From: Marinomonas fungiae
GTDB lineage: Bacteria > Pseudomonadota > Gammaproteobacteria > Pseudomonadales > Marinomonadaceae
Length of the DNA: 64,000 nt
Assembly: GCF_001418205.1 (NCBI RefSeq)
Contig: NZ_LIQF01000003.1
Coordinates: 372,001 to 436,000, forward strand
Direction of reading: 5' to 3'
Shown: positions 1-10,290 of the stretch, one piece after another
How positions within the stretch are numbered: position 1 is the first letter of the stretch
Layout: each line of letters opens with the position of its first letter
Notes under the pieces: generated by a model
Database searches by the model: none
What the model was told of the DNA's origin: nothing
The model's input: the letters and a program-made list of their open reading frames with translations, nothing else
Position numbers and translations under genes: made by a program

Positions 1-378
1 CTCAGTGCCAGCTGAGTAGCTAGCATTCCCTACTTGCCCTACTTGGCATAGTAAAACCGCACTGAAAGCAGTGAACAACTGAGTCAACCAAGACTGGCCG
101 CTATCCTTTAGCTGCGACAATTCTATCAGAACCGGAACACTAATGCCTTTGTCATGACAAGATTCAATCAATGCATCAATATCTAGCGTGCCCTGCAAAC
201 TGTAGGATGTTTTTACTTCTTGCAACAAACCATTGAGCCCACTACGCAATTGGAACAAGGCTGATGACTCAAGACTTTCACTCATCCAATCATTCTCTAC
301 GTCTTGGCTTTGCAACAACAAACGACGAGCAGCGTCCAAACGTTGGTTAGTTATACTCGCTAAACTGGATCCACTCAT
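1..378 (-). CDS. DUF6586-like protein, 3' end cut by window edge
   Basis: Partial gene on the minus strand, running off the left edge. It starts [20 protein letters not shown] and gives 126 residues without a stop. The start ATG overlaps the topA stop (ATGA), so it is translationally coupled to topA. A small protein of this type (DUF6586) follows topA in Pseudomonas; the assignment rests on that position and the general N-terminal look. No catalytic motif is visible. Function unknown. Confidence 0.6.
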   Translation of the reverse strand, partial: MSGSSLASITNQRLDAARRLLLQSQDVENDWMSESLESSALFQLRSGLNGLLQEVKTSYSLQGTLDIDALIESCHDKGISVPVLIELSQLKDSGQSWLTQLFTAFSAVLLCQVGQVGNASYSAGTE

Positions 379-3002
379 TTTTTCTTACCGTGCTCTATCT
401 TCCATTTGCCACCTTCGTAGAACGCCTTCCAGCCAGTAGGCTTACCTTCCACTTCGGTCATAATGTACTGCTCTTTGGTCTTACGACTGTAACGAATAAC
501 CGTAGGGTTACCTTCATCGTCTTGCACTGGCGCCGTATCGAAATAATGATACTTAGGATCAATCTGATCCATGTAAGGCTTCAATTCCTTCACCAATGGT
601 GGACGTGTCTCACGTTTACGTGGAAATTGGCTTGCCGCTAGGAATAAGCCCGTTGCACCATCACGCAACACGTAATGGTCTTCAACTTTCTGACAAGCCA
701 AGTCAGGCATTGGCACTGGATCCATTTTTGGCGGAGCCACTTCACCATTTTTCAGCAACTTACGAGTATTTTTACACTCTTCGTTTGTACAGCCGAAGTA
801 CTTACCGAAGCGACCGGTTTTCAGTTGCATCTCTGAGCCACACTTATCGCATTCAATGACAGGACCGTCGTAGCCCTTCAATTTAAATGCACCTTGCTCA
901 ACTTCGTAACCTGGACACGATGGATTGTTACCACACACATGCAACTTACGATGTTCGTCAACTAGATAGCTGTCCATGGCAGAGCCACAAATACCACAAC
1001 GATGCTTGTTGATCAGAGCTTTAGATTCACCTTCCTCATCATCAACAGCAACCGCCTCATCGCCACTCACCAAGTTAATAGTCGCTTTACAACGCTCTTT
1101 TGGCGGCAAGGCATAACCAGAACATGATAGGAACACCCCCGTGCTCGCGGTACGAATCTGCATCGGACGACCACAGGTCGGACATGGGATATCTGTTGGT
1201 GTAGGCTCATTCGGAGCCATACCACCTTCTTCCGCTTCTGCTTGATTAAGGGTCTGACTAAAATCTTCATAGAAGCTGTTAAGAACCTTAATCCAGTCCT
1301 TTTCACCTTCCGCGATATCATCCAGCTTCTCCTCCATTTGCGCAGTGAAGCTGTAATTCATTAAGTCATCAAAACTTGCTACAAGACGATCGGTGACAAT
1401 GTCACCCATTTTTTCGGCGTAGAATCGGCGATTCTCGACACGCACATAACCTCGATCTTGAATGGTTGAGATGATAGACGCATAGGTCGACGGACGACCA
1501 ATACCTCGCTTCTCAAGCTCTTTTACCAAGCTCGCTTCGCTGTAACGAGCGGCAGGCTTAGTAAAATGTTGCTCAGGGTCTAGATTAATTAAAGTCAGCT
1601 CCTCACCCTGCTGAACATCAGGCAAAATGCTATCTTCAGCCTTTTTACCCACTGGCGTTAGGACTCGAGTGTAACCATCAAAACGCAAGATACGCCCTTT
1701 AGCTCGTAACTCGTATTCACCTGCCATAACTGTAATCGTGGTAGAGGTATACTCCGCTGGAGGCATCTGGCAGGCAATAAATTGATTACGAATTAAGTCA
1801 TACAAGCGATGCGCATCTTTATCCATGCCTTGCAGCATGTTTTGCGTCACATCCACACTTGAAGGGCGAATTGCTTCATGGGCCTCTTGGGCCCCCTCTT
1901 TGCTTGAGTAGCGCAGCGCCTCTTTTGGCAAATAGGCGTCACCAAAGGCACTTTGAATATACTCACGAACCGCCTCAACCGCCTCTTGGCTCAAATTAGT
2001 CGAGTCAGTACGCATGTAGGTGATGTAACCCGCTTCGTACAAGCGTTGTGCTAACATCATTGTTTTCTTAACACCAAACCCAAGTCGCGTACTTGCGGCT
2101 TGTTGCAGCGTCGAAGTGATAAAAGGTGCAGATGGCTTTGACTTAGTAGGTTTATCTTCACGACTAGCCACTTTGAATGGTAGCTTCTCAATTCGCTGCA
2201 CATGCTCATCTGATTGAGCCTTTGAGGTTGGTCGGTACTCTTTGTCTTGATACTTTGCCGTTTCAAAAGTGATATTAGCTTTATCTTGGGTCGCAAGGTT
2301 GGCATCTAATTCCCAAAACTCTTCTGGAATAAAAGCACGAATTTCTTTCTCACGTTCAACAATTAGACGAACGGCAACCGACTGGACACGGCCTGCCGAT
2401 AAGCCACGGGCAACTTTAGCCCAAAGCAATGGCGACACCATAAAGCCAACAACGCGGTCTAGGAAACGACGGGCTTGCTGAGCATTAACGCGGTTCATGT
2501 CGAGATCAGATGGGGTTTCAAATGCTGACTTGATAGCATTTTTGGTGATTTCGTTGAACACCACCCGCTTGTAGCGCGTATCGTCACCACCAATGGCCTC
2601 ACGTAAGTGCCAAGCAATGGCTTCCCCTTCTCTATCCAAGTCGGTTGCGAGATAGATGGTTTCTGCGTTTTTAGCTAAACGACGTAGTTCTTCTACGACT
2701 TTCTCTTTGCCTGGCAAAATCTCATAGTGAGCGTCCCAGTTATGCTCTGGATCGACCCCCATTCGGTTAATTAGCTGCTTGCGAGCTTTGGTACGTTTGT
2801 ATTCTGCTTTTTCTTCAGGGCTCATCTTACGAGTAAGAGCAGCCTGCTTAGCACGTTCTTGTGGTGTAGACGTTGAGGTCGTACCAGCAGGAAGATCTCG
2901 AATATGACCAACACTCGACTTCACGACATAATCGTTGCCGAGATATTTGTTAATAGTTTTCGCCTTGGCTGGCGATTCCACGATTACCAGAGATTTAGCC
3001 AT
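375..3002 (-). CDS. topA: DNA topoisomerase I (type IA)
   Basis: Relaxes negatively supercoiled DNA by transient single-strand cleavage. At 875 aa it is close to the E. coli enzyme (865 aa). The N-terminal Toprim domain begins [14 protein letters not shown] and has the acidic DLDREGE motif near residue 123. The catalytic tyrosine lies in [12 protein letters not shown] near residue 330. Three C4 zinc ribbons follow at about residues 595-780 (for example [24 protein letters not shown]), then a basic C-terminal tail. The next gene starts inside its stop codon. A divergent gene begins about 180 bp upstream. Confidence 0.98.
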   Translation of the reverse strand: MAKSLVIVESPAKAKTINKYLGNDYVVKSSVGHIRDLPAGTTSTSTPQERAKQAALTRKMSPEEKAEYKRTKARKQLINRMGVDPEHNWDAHYEILPGKEKVVEELRRLAKNAETIYLATDLDREGEAIAWHLREAIGGDDTRYKRVVFNEITKNAIKSAFETPSDLDMNRVNAQQARRFLDRVVGFMVSPLLWAKVARGLSAGRVQSVAVRLIVEREKEIRAFIPEEFWELDANLATQDKANITFETAKYQDKEYRPTSKAQSDEHVQRIEKLPFKVASREDKPTKSKPSAPFITSTLQQAASTRLGFGVKKTMMLAQRLYEAGYITYMRTDSTNLSQEAVEAVREYIQSAFGDAYLPKEALRYSSKEGAQEAHEAIRPSSVDVTQNMLQGMDKDAHRLYDLIRNQFIACQMPPAEYTSTTITVMAGEYELRAKGRILRFDGYTRVLTPVGKKAEDSILPDVQQGEELTLINLDPEQHFTKPAARYSEASLVKELEKRGIGRPSTYASIISTIQDRGYVRVENRRFYAEKMGDIVTDRLVASFDDLMNYSFTAQMEEKLDDIAEGEKDWIKVLNSFYEDFSQTLNQAEAEEGGMAPNEPTPTDIPCPTCGRPMQIRTASTGVFLSCSGYALPPKERCKATINLVSGDEAVAVDDEEGESKALINKHRCGICGSAMDSYLVDEHRKLHVCGNNPSCPGYEVEQGAFKLKGYDGPVIECDKCGSEMQLKTGRFGKYFGCTNEECKNTRKLLKNGEVAPPKMDPVPMPDLACQKVEDHYVLRDGATGLFLAASQFPRKRETRPPLVKELKPYMDQIDPKYHYFDTAPVQDDEGNPTVIRYSRKTKEQYIMTEVEGKPTGWKAFYEGGKWKIEHGKKK

Positions 3003-3181
3003 TGGGTTGTTCGAGCCTTAATTACTTTTGAAAGATGAACGTGCTTAGAATACTTTAGGGGCGCAGATATTAAGCAAAGCGCTAATATATGACAAGCAAT
3101 CCCTGATAGATTCGCAACATTCCTATTGCCGAGTCCAGCATTTGCCCTTTAACATACTGAAATCATTTAAAAAGGACAATC

Positions 3182-3949
3182 ATGGCTACGCTTCAGATCC
3201 TAACTATAGTCATTCTTTTCATAATCGTACTGGTTTCAGTGGTGATAGGCTCACGCGCGCACCAGAAAGAACAAGAGTTAAAAGAACGTCGCCTAAAATA
3301 TCTACAATTACAAAATCGTGCTGACCGGATGGAGCAGCATATTATCGGGTTGCGCACATTAAACACCGACATGATCGTCAGCGATGTCTTTTACGACTTC
3401 TATCTAGAAAACCTTCGCGAACTGATTTCCTACTCTGATGATCCGGAGAAAATTGAAGCGCGCATAGCCAAAGCTGAAGCTGAGCGCGAAGACGCACCAG
3501 CCGAACTCAATCTCGAACCAGACGAAATGAGTTTTCACGAGAAAACCAAATACAAAGAGCGCCTGACAAAAGCCGCAAAAATGCTACTTTACATGCGTCG
3601 CAAAGGGCGCATCAGCAACACCCACTACAAACTATGCTATTCCTATTTGCGTTGGCTAAATCTTTGGATTCAGCTTAATCGTCAGATTGTTCAAGCCAAT
3701 AAAAACTTCCATTCCGGTGATCTACGCGTTGCTCAGACTCTCTACAGCGTTATTCACTCACATTTAAAATCTAACAACATTGATCGAGCCGAAAAGAAGC
3801 AATTGGAGAAATTCGTCGACGATCGCATGAAAGAAATTATTGCTCCGCAAATCATGGCCATACAAGACTCTGACAACCCAGAAGAAGCTTTATCAGAGTT
3901 TATGCACACACTTGAAATAGAAGATAAATCTGACGCAAAGAATCCTTAA
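3182..3949 (+). CDS. membrane-anchored coiled-coil protein of unknown function
   Basis: 255 aa. One N-terminal transmembrane segment (about residues 5-22, ILTIVILFIIVLVSVVIG) is followed by a charged, probably coiled-coil stretch (EQELKERRLKYLQLQNRADRM) and a mainly helical cytoplasmic body. A gene with this architecture sits divergently from topA in Pseudomonas (from memory), so it may be a conserved neighbour; its role is not known to me. The start has AAAGGA upstream. Its stop codon shares the bases TTAA with the convergent gene that follows. No enzymatic motif seen. Confidence 0.7.
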   Translation: MATLQILTIVILFIIVLVSVVIGSRAHQKEQELKERRLKYLQLQNRADRMEQHIIGLRTLNTDMIVSDVFYDFYLENLRELISYSDDPEKIEARIAKAEAEREDAPAELNLEPDEMSFHEKTKYKERLTKAAKMLLYMRRKGRISNTHYKLCYSYLRWLNLWIQLNRQIVQANKNFHSGDLRVAQTLYSVIHSHLKSNNIDRAEKKQLEKFVDDRMKEIIAPQIMAIQDSDNPEEALSEFMHTLEIEDKSDAKNP

Positions 3950-4422
3950 CGTAATTGTAACAGTGCATTAAGGATCGCATTAGCGTCTTCAACAACGCTA
4001 TCGTCGCCTTTTTCACGCCAAAACAAACTCACATTGCTTGGCGTTACTTCAATAGCAACAAATACCTCATGATGCTTTTCAAGCAGTTTGGCAGTCTCTT
4101 CACTCAATGCAAATGGCTGACTAGCGAACCACCCTTTGCAAATCGATTCGTATTTCCATACCTCGTATGGGTAAAGCTTAATTTCAGTAAAGTCTTTAAG
4201 CGTTTTTTCCCGGTATTTGTGATACGCACAAACATTACTTTCTTTAGTGGTCATCTTATCCCACTTGTCGGGTAGGTCCACCGAGGTTAGTTGAACGGTG
4301 ATGTTGTGCTTTCTAGCCAACATGCGTAATGCCATTTTTTCGCGTTCACGCTTTGATGGCATAATCCATAATGCCGACCCCATCAAGGAAAGGGTAATAA
4401 ACACTACTATTAGAGCTGTCAT
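3946..4422 (-). CDS. conserved hypothetical membrane-anchored protein
   Basis: The reading frame is open further upstream, but ATG at 4422 is preferred: it has AAGAG seven bases upstream and opens directly into a transmembrane segment (TALIVVFITLSLMGSALWIM). 158 aa. After the membrane anchor comes a basic patch (PSKREREKMALRML) and a compact domain with two cysteines (VCAYHKYR, SICKGWF). Convergent with and touching the preceding gene. I do not recognise the family. Confidence 0.6.
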   Translation of the reverse strand: MTALIVVFITLSLMGSALWIMPSKREREKMALRMLARKHNITVQLTSVDLPDKWDKMTTKESNVCAYHKYREKTLKDFTEIKLYPYEVWKYESICKGWFASQPFALSEETAKLLEKHHEVFVAIEVTPSNVSLFWREKGDDSVVEDANAILNALLQLR

Positions 4423-4477
4423 TGAATTACTCTTAAGTTGTCGAAATAAAATGGAACCCAAACATAGGAGGTATCCC

Positions 4478-4915
4478 ATGCCCTACCAACGCATTGTTTT
4501 AGCGGTGGATTTAACGGACGAAAGTATTGAGGTTGCCAATAAGGCCGCGGCAATGTGCAAGGCCTTTGAAGGTCAGCTCACCATCATCCACGTTATTGAG
4601 TCACTTAACTACGCTTACGGCGGCGATGTGCCGATCGATGTAAGCGATATTCAAGAACAACTCCAAACCACAGCCACCAAGCACATGGCGGCTTTGGTTG
4701 ACCAACTGGATATACCAGTTGAATCTACCATCGTTACTCAAGGTGGTATCGAGAGTGAAATCCACCGAGTCGCAGAAGAACTTCGTGCTGACCTGATCAT
4801 TGTTGGCAGCCACGGGCGCCACGGTTTGGCGCTATTGCTAGGTTCAACAGCAAATGGCGTCCTTCATGGTGCGCCATGTGATGTATTAGCTGTACGCGTT
4901 AAATCTAGTCACTAA
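4478..4915 (+). CDS. universal stress protein, UspA family
   Basis: 145 aa from the ATG at 4478, which has a near-ideal TAGGAGGT. The single Usp domain starts YQRIVLAVDLTDES and ends with the glycine-rich loop IIVGSHGRHGLALLLGSTA and a terminal strand VLAVRV. The loop resembles the ATP-binding G-x2-G-x9-G(S/T) signature, but only eight residues separate the second and third glycines, so nucleotide binding is uncertain. Usp proteins are cytoplasmic stress-induced proteins. Monocistronic, ending in a strong terminator shared with cysS. Confidence 0.9.
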   Translation: MPYQRIVLAVDLTDESIEVANKAAAMCKAFEGQLTIIHVIESLNYAYGGDVPIDVSDIQEQLQTTATKHMAALVDQLDIPVESTIVTQGGIESEIHRVAEELRADLIIVGSHGRHGLALLLGSTANGVLHGAPCDVLAVRVKSSH

Positions 4916-4928
4916 TTCTGAGTAAATA

Positions 4929-4957
4929 AAAGGGAGGCAAAGCCTCCCTTTTTGTTC
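4929..4957. terminator. bidirectional rho-independent terminator
   Basis: Perfect 8-bp stem (AGGGAGGC/GCCTCCCT) with a 3-base loop, A-rich before and T5 after. It lies between the convergent usp and cysS genes and should serve both. Confidence 0.9.
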
Positions 4958-4971
4958 TTTATAGGCCTCGA

Positions 4972-6354
4972 TTAACCACGCGTCCAGGTTGTTCCTTCAC
5001 GTGTATCAAGCAAAGTAATGCCCTGCTCTAGCAATAAATCACGAATTTCATCACTGCGCGAAAAGTTCTTATCTTTACGGGCTTGAGCGCGCTCAGCAAT
5101 ATAATCTTCGATAGCTTGTGCAGACAAGCCGTCGTTTACCGTGCTGTTTTGCATGAAGTATTCGGGATCTTGTGATAGTAGACCAACTAACTCAGCCAGA
5201 GCTTTTAATTCTGCTGCCAAGGTTGCCGCCTGTTCACTTCCTTCAGCACGCGCCTTATTAAGTTCGCGCACCAATTCAAACAAGACAGAAAGTGCCACTG
5301 GAGTATTGAAATCATCACGCATCGCGTCTTCAAATCGCGAAGTGTACTCTGTCGCGACATAACTCTCAGCAACCACTTGTCCGCGCAGCGCCGTATACAA
5401 ACGCTCTAAGGCTGTTTTTGCTTCTTTCAAGCTTGCATCTGAATAATCGATACTGCTGCGGTACTGACTAGATACCATCAAGTAGCGCACCACTTCAGGG
5501 TTAAACTTCTCTAGCACTTCACGAATGGTAAAGAAGTTGCCCAAGGATTTAGACATCTTCTCGTTGTTCACGCGCACCGCGCCACAGTGCATCCAGTAGT
5601 TTACGTACTGCTCGCCTGTCGCCGCTTCAGACTGCGCGATTTCATTCTCATGGTGTGGAAATTTAAGGTCTGGACCACCACCATGAATATCAAAATGATT
5701 ACCAAGGCAGTGAGTAGACATAGCAGAACACTCGATATGCCAGCCTGGACGACCTTTACCCCATGGCGACTCCCAAGAAACCTCACCCGCTTTCGCCGGT
5801 TTCCACAGCACGAAATCTGCTGGGTGCTCTTTGGAAGCTTCAACTTCGATACGTGCACCGGCTAGCATCTCTTCCAGCTTACGGTTGTTTAGCTTACCGT
5901 ACTCTTCAAACTTACTGGCACGGTAATACACATCACCGCTTTCGCCTTGGTAAGCAAAGCCTTTGTCTACCAGCACTTGAATCATATCGATGATCTGCTG
6001 CATAAACTCAGTGGCCTTTGGCTCCAAGTCAGGAAACTTGTTACCCAGCGCCACTTCGTCTTCATGCATGGCTGCAATCATACGCTCAGTAAGCTGCGCC
6101 GTGGTTTCACCATTTTCTTCTGCACGCTTAATAATCTTGTCGTCAACGTCAGTGATGTTACGGACAAATGTCAAATCGTAGCCAATGTGACGCAAGAAGC
6201 GTGTGATCACATCAAATGAAATCATCGCGCGTGCATGCCCGATGTGGCAGTAGTCATAGACTGTAATGCCACATACGTACATTTTTACTTTACCTTCCTC
6301 GATCGGCTTGAATTCTTCTTTCTTGCCAGTCATGGTGTTAAACACTTTTAACAT
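4972..6354 (-). CDS. cysS: cysteinyl-tRNA synthetase
   Basis: 460 aa from ATG 6354 (E. coli: 461 aa); the longer open frame upstream runs into glnS and is not used. Charges tRNA-Cys. The class I signatures are present: HIGH in YDYCHIGHARA and KMSKS in NEKMSKSLGNF. Zinc ligands are expected at the Cys in YVCGITVYD and in the WHIECSAMS / FPHHENEIAQ region. The start lies eight bases after the glnS stop with AAGG upstream, so glnS-cysS are co-transcribed. Confidence 0.98.
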   Translation of the reverse strand: MLKVFNTMTGKKEEFKPIEEGKVKMYVCGITVYDYCHIGHARAMISFDVITRFLRHIGYDLTFVRNITDVDDKIIKRAEENGETTAQLTERMIAAMHEDEVALGNKFPDLEPKATEFMQQIIDMIQVLVDKGFAYQGESGDVYYRASKFEEYGKLNNRKLEEMLAGARIEVEASKEHPADFVLWKPAKAGEVSWESPWGKGRPGWHIECSAMSTHCLGNHFDIHGGGPDLKFPHHENEIAQSEAATGEQYVNYWMHCGAVRVNNEKMSKSLGNFFTIREVLEKFNPEVVRYLMVSSQYRSSIDYSDASLKEAKTALERLYTALRGQVVAESYVATEYTSRFEDAMRDDFNTPVALSVLFELVRELNKARAEGSEQAATLAAELKALAELVGLLSQDPEYFMQNSTVNDGLSAQAIEDYIAERAQARKDKNFSRSDEIRDLLLEQGITLLDTREGTTWTRG

Positions 6355-6362
6355 GCTATGCC

Positions 6363-8033
6363 TTAGCCTTTTGCTTCGATTTTCGCCCAAGAATCACGTA
6401 GTGTGACGGTACGATTGAATACCATACCCTCTTCTTTTAAATCGCGACAGAAGTAACCTTCACGCTCAAATTGGAAACCAACGCCAGGCTCAGCTTGCGC
6501 CAGAGAAGGTTCAAGTTTCGCATGTTCGGCAATAGCCATAGATTCAGGGTTAATGAAATCTAGGAATGTTTTGCCTTCATGCTTCGCATCAGGCGCTTCG
6601 TCGTTAAATAGTCGATCATACAAACGTACTTTTGCATCCACGGCATGCTTCGCACTTACCCAGTGAATAACCCCGTTTGGTTTGTAACCCTCAGGGTTCA
6701 CACCTAACGTGTTTTCATCATAAGTACATAGCAATTCAACTACGTTACCCTCTGCATCACGAATCACTTCGTTACAAGTGATCACGTAACCACCGCGTAG
6801 ACGAACCGCCGCATTTAGACTTAGACGCTTCCATTTACGTGGCGCTACCTCTTCAAAGTCCGCCGCATCAATGAAAAGCTCTTTGCTAAACGGCACTTCA
6901 CGAGTACCCGCTTCTTCATTTTTCGGGTGGTTGCCTAACGTGAAGATTTCTTCTTTATCTTCTGGATAGTTAGTTAACGTTACCTTGATTGGATTTAGAA
7001 CCGCCATTGCACGATTAGCGTTGGCATCCAAGTCTTCACGTATTGCGTGTTCTAGCATGCCGACGTCGACAATACTGTCAGACTTAGTGACGCCGATACG
7101 TTCACAGAAATTACGAATCGATGCTGGCGTAAAACCACGACGACGCATACCAGAAATCGTTGGCATACGTGGATCATCCCAAGCTTCCACATGACCTTCG
7201 TCTACTAGCTGCTTCAACTTGCGCTTACTTGTTACCGTGTAGTTCAAGTTCAAACGTGCAAATTCAATTTGCTGCGGATGGAATGTATTCAGCGTTTCCA
7301 ATGTCCAGTCGTAAAGCGGACGGTGATCTTGGAATTCAAGAGTACAGATAGAGTGCGTAATGCCTTCTAATGCATCCGATAGGCAGTGAGTGAAGTCGTA
7401 CATTGGGTAAACACACCACTTATCACCTGTCTGGTGGTGGTGAACATGACGAATACGGTAAATAATCGGATCACGCATGTTGATATTTGGGCTAGCCATA
7501 TCAATTTTCGCACGAAGCACTTTTTCACCGTCGGCATATTTACCGTCACGCATCTCCATGAACAACGCCATGTTTTCTTCTGGTGTACGATCACGGTAGG
7601 GGCTATTTTTACCTGGCTCTTTTAGGGTGCCACGGTATTCACGCATTTGTTCCGCGTTCAACTCACAAACGTATGCTTTGCCAGCTTTGATTAGCTCGCA
7701 AGCAAAATCAAACAATTGATCAAAGTAGTCAGACGCGTATTTAGGCTCATCCGCCCAATTAAAGCCTAACCACTCAACATCACGTTTGATGGATTCAATG
7801 TACTCAACGCTTTCTTTTTCAGGGTTGGTATCGTCGAAGCGTAAGTTACATTGGCCTTGGTAGCGCTGAGCAATGCCGAAGTTTAGGCAGATAGATTTAG
7901 CATGGCCGATGTGAAGATAACCGTTTGGCTCAGGCGGGAAGCGTGTTAAGACCTTGCCGCCATGTTTGCCAGTTTCGTTATCTTTATCAATAATTTGGGT
8001 GATGAAATTCCCAGTTTTAGACGCTTCTGACAT
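6363..8033 (-). CDS. glnS: glutaminyl-tRNA synthetase
   Basis: 556 aa (E. coli: 554 aa). Class I tRNA synthetase charging tRNA-Gln. HIGH motif in [18 protein letters not shown] near residue 40; the KMSKS counterpart reads VTSKRKL, the divergent form seen in GlnRS with Thr where E. coli has Met. The C-terminal beta-barrel anticodon-binding region is intact. First gene of the glnS-cysS unit. Its presence implies direct Gln-tRNA charging rather than reliance on the GatCAB route. Confidence 0.98.
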   Translation of the reverse strand: MSEASKTGNFITQIIDKDNETGKHGGKVLTRFPPEPNGYLHIGHAKSICLNFGIAQRYQGQCNLRFDDTNPEKESVEYIESIKRDVEWLGFNWADEPKYASDYFDQLFDFACELIKAGKAYVCELNAEQMREYRGTLKEPGKNSPYRDRTPEENMALFMEMRDGKYADGEKVLRAKIDMASPNINMRDPIIYRIRHVHHHQTGDKWCVYPMYDFTHCLSDALEGITHSICTLEFQDHRPLYDWTLETLNTFHPQQIEFARLNLNYTVTSKRKLKQLVDEGHVEAWDDPRMPTISGMRRRGFTPASIRNFCERIGVTKSDSIVDVGMLEHAIREDLDANANRAMAVLNPIKVTLTNYPEDKEEIFTLGNHPKNEEAGTREVPFSKELFIDAADFEEVAPRKWKRLSLNAAVRLRGGYVITCNEVIRDAEGNVVELLCTYDENTLGVNPEGYKPNGVIHWVSAKHAVDAKVRLYDRLFNDEAPDAKHEGKTFLDFINPESMAIAEHAKLEPSLAQAEPGVGFQFEREGYFCRDLKEEGMVFNRTVTLRDSWAKIEAKG

Positions 8034-8088
8034 GTTATGTTCGAATCCCGATTGGTGTTCATGTAACGATTAGAAAAATTAGCGCACA

Positions 8089-8094
8089 AGTATA
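8089..8094 (-). promoter_or_regulatory. candidate -10 box for glnS-cysS
   Basis: TATACT on the minus strand about 55 bases upstream of the glnS ATG. No convincing -35 at the usual spacing, so this is tentative. Confidence 0.35.
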
Positions 8095-8134
8095 TCTGAT
8101 TTTGTTTGTTGATTGGTACGCTCAAAAGCGATTT

Positions 8135-8464
8135 CTAAGCAACCAACAACAATTTCATTAAGAAAAATACCAACACCCCAACACAAATGGTAAGCAATTG
8201 ACGCTTAAATACTAAACCGATCAAAAGTGACGTCAGAGCCCCGACAAACCATGGATTCATAAAACTCAGCGCTAACCCTTCACTATTGGTCAGTGCCATA
8301 GGCGCGATAATGGCTGTCAGCACAGAAATGGGTACAAACTTTAACGCTTTATCAAGCCATTCGGGAATTTCTGCCTTATGAGCACTAGCAAACAACACTA
8401 CACGAATGCCATAGGTAACCAAGAACATCCCAACAATAATCAACACCAATTCAACAGTCGTCAT
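8135..8464 (-). CDS. azlD: AzlD family branched-chain amino acid transport protein
   Basis: 109 aa with about four transmembrane helices, from ATG 8464, which has AAGGAG upstream inside the end of azlC (14-bp overlap). AzlD is the small subunit that pairs with AzlC in branched-chain amino acid (or analogue) export. Starts TTVELVLIIVGMFLVTYGIR, typical of the family. Last gene of the MarR/GNAT-azlC-azlD operon; no clear terminator follows. Confidence 0.9.
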   Translation of the reverse strand: MTTVELVLIIVGMFLVTYGIRVVLFASAHKAEIPEWLDKALKFVPISVLTAIIAPMALTNSEGLALSFMNPWFVGALTSLLIGLVFKRQLLTICVGVLVFFLMKLLLVA

Positions 8465-9179
8465 TGGCCACTCCTTTTTGAGCACTATTGATTGTCATGT
8501 GATCTAGAAAATAACCTGCGAGCACAGCCAGCAAAGTCGCCACAATTAGCCCTAAATGATTCGGCATATCCTTTAGTGCGATTGAAGCAACAATTGCCAC
8601 AACAAATGCTCCCCAATAAGGCACATTTCTTAGATACGGAGTCACAATACCAATAAAAGTTGCCACCATAGCAAACTCTAATCCCCATTCACTGATGCCT
8701 GGGATAAATTCACCCGCTAAGGCACCCACTATGGTGGTGACATTCCACATAAAATAAAAACTTAGAAAGGAGCCTATATACACCTGATGGCCATTACTTT
8801 TATTCGCTGATCCCATATCGTACATGGGGCGCACGGCCGCATAGGTTTCGTCAATCAAGCCAAAACCCATAAACAAGCGCAGTCTTATTGGCAAATGCTT
8901 CACAAAGCGCAATAGGTCTGCGGCATAAAGAATATGACGTAGATTCACCACGAAGGTGGTCAGAATAATTACCCAAAGAGGCGCATCAACAGCAATAAGC
9001 CCAAGCGCAACAAATTGCGCTGAACCTGCAAAAACGATGCTCGACATGGCTATTGCGAACCAAATACTGAGACCATTAGCAGCGGCTAATGATCCAAACA
9101 AAAGACCAAAAGGGATCCCGCCAATGATCATCGGAATGGAAGCTAATGCACCACGCTGTGCGTTTTGAAAAGCGTTCAT
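8451..9179 (-). CDS. azlC: AzlC family branched-chain amino acid exporter subunit
   Basis: 242 aa, polytopic. The N-terminus has the family pattern (GALASIPMIIGGIPFGLLFG) followed by SSIVFAGSAQFVALGLI and NLRHILYAADL, all AzlC hallmarks. With AzlD it forms an inner-membrane exporter of branched-chain amino acids. It starts one base after the stop of the upstream regulator gene and overlaps azlD, so the three genes form one operon. Confidence 0.95.
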   Translation of the reverse strand: MNAFQNAQRGALASIPMIIGGIPFGLLFGSLAAANGLSIWFAIAMSSIVFAGSAQFVALGLIAVDAPLWVIILTTFVVNLRHILYAADLLRFVKHLPIRLRLFMGFGLIDETYAAVRPMYDMGSANKSNGHQVYIGSFLSFYFMWNVTTIVGALAGEFIPGISEWGLEFAMVATFIGIVTPYLRNVPYWGAFVVAIVASIALKDMPNHLGLIVATLLAVLAGYFLDHMTINSAQKGVANDDC

Positions 9180-9180
9180 G

Positions 9181-10125
9181 CTAGGCCTCCAAATCCTTAA
9201 TCATCCGAACGTTTGCACGAGGCACACTGTACGGTTCATTTGAGCTATCAACTTTGAAGCCCAGTTTTTGATACAGAGCAAGGGCCGGCGCAAGCGATGT
9301 ATGAGACTCTAGCATTAGCGCTTTCACCCCCATCTCTCGCGCCTCAATAATGGCGTCTTGTAACAATCGCTCACCTAAACCTAAACGCTGAAATGGCTCA
9401 CTCACCGCCAGTTTACCTAGCTCCATCACACCTTGATCACTAGGCTTAATGAAGTACGCACCAATCACACAGTCATTTAAGGTCGCAATTTTTACTTTAC
9501 CGCCCTTATTAAGAATCTGCCCCTGTGGATCGTCTAACAGCAGGTGGTCCTTCTCATAAATGTCGTTAACAAAAAAGCGCTCCAACCAAGCCACATTCAA
9601 CGCTTTGAATGCAGCAAATTCACTGTTTGTTTGGCAATGTTTGATGGTCAACATGTCTGGATGTAAACGCAAGATGACTCGCTTGGCATAGGGAGCATTG
9701 AGAAGATGGCTTTCTAGGCCTTCTAGTTGCTGCATAAAAGAGCCGGACTCCCGATTAAGATAGTATTCAAGTTCTTTTCCGATGGCTGTCAGAACGGGCT
9801 CGGCCTTCTGCATCTCACAACGACAAAGTTCAGATAAGCAAATCTCTGAACGGCGCTGATCATGCTCATCCTGAAGTTTTAACAGCAGCCCCTCTTTTAG
9901 CATCTTTGTCACTTGCTTACTCACCGCTGGATGAGACAAACCTAAGCGCTCAGAAATCTGCACAACAGACAACGAATGCTCCTGCTGTAGTAAACGCAAT
10001 ATTGGAAAATAAGTTGATGAAATCATAAGCGCTTCATTGGCGTAAACGGCTTGCACTTCACTATAAAGAAAATCACTTAGGCGCTTAAGGCGGCTGCCCA
10101 GCGACAAAATACCAAATTGCTCCAC
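9181..10125 (-). CDS. MarR-type regulator fused to GNAT acetyltransferase
   Basis: 314 aa from a GTG at 10125, chosen because AAAGAGG lies eight bases upstream; an earlier in-frame start would overlap the operator region. Residues ~30-150 are a MarR winged helix (LSVVQISERLGLSHPAVSKQ); residues ~160-310 are a GNAT domain with an acetyl-CoA loop (LAVSEPFQRLGLGERLLQDA). This fusion is known in other proteobacteria. It probably controls its own azlCD operon through the paired palindromes just upstream; the acetylation substrate is unknown. Confidence 0.85.
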   Translation of the reverse strand: MEQFGILSLGSRLKRLSDFLYSEVQAVYANEALMISSTYFPILRLLQQEHSLSVVQISERLGLSHPAVSKQVTKMLKEGLLLKLQDEHDQRRSEICLSELCRCEMQKAEPVLTAIGKELEYYLNRESGSFMQQLEGLESHLLNAPYAKRVILRLHPDMLTIKHCQTNSEFAAFKALNVAWLERFFVNDIYEKDHLLLDDPQGQILNKGGKVKIATLNDCVIGAYFIKPSDQGVMELGKLAVSEPFQRLGLGERLLQDAIIEAREMGVKALMLESHTSLAPALALYQKLGFKVDSSNEPYSVPRANVRMIKDLEA

Positions 10126-10148
10126 AAACAATACCTCTTTAAAACTAT

Positions 10149-10185
10149 GTAACTGGTTACGAATATTATATACGTAACCAGTTAC
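10149..10185. promoter_or_regulatory. paired palindromic operator upstream of the MarR/GNAT-azlCD operon
   Basis: Two near-palindromic boxes, GTAACTGGTTAC (10149-10160) and GTAACCAGTTAC (10174-10185), face each other across an AT-rich spacer. They lie 24 bases upstream of the GTG start, where a MarR protein would bind. A third, incomplete box (CTGGTTAC, 10231-10238) lies near the queC promoter. That the fusion protein binds here is inferred. Confidence 0.6.
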
Positions 10186-10250
10186 GCACAAGGCTTGTTT
10201 AAACAGAAATAAAGCAATTCCCCATTAATACTGGTTACTGGAAGGCTATT

Positions 10251-10259
10251 TGCTATAAT
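10251..10259 (+). promoter_or_regulatory. extended -10 promoter of queC
   Basis: TGCTATAAT is an extended -10 (TGn-TATAAT) 32 bases before the queC ATG. The -35 position holds the sequence CTGGTT, which is also part of a third MarR-like half-site. Confidence 0.6.
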
Positions 10260-10290
10260 TCGCGACCTCAAAACGAAGGGGAAACATTCC

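Noticed and set aside
5601-5865. long opposite-strand and frame-shifted ORFs inside cysS (and similar ones in glnS, acnB, leuC)
   Set aside because: They lie wholly within well-identified conserved genes and have no ribosome sites or domain signatures.
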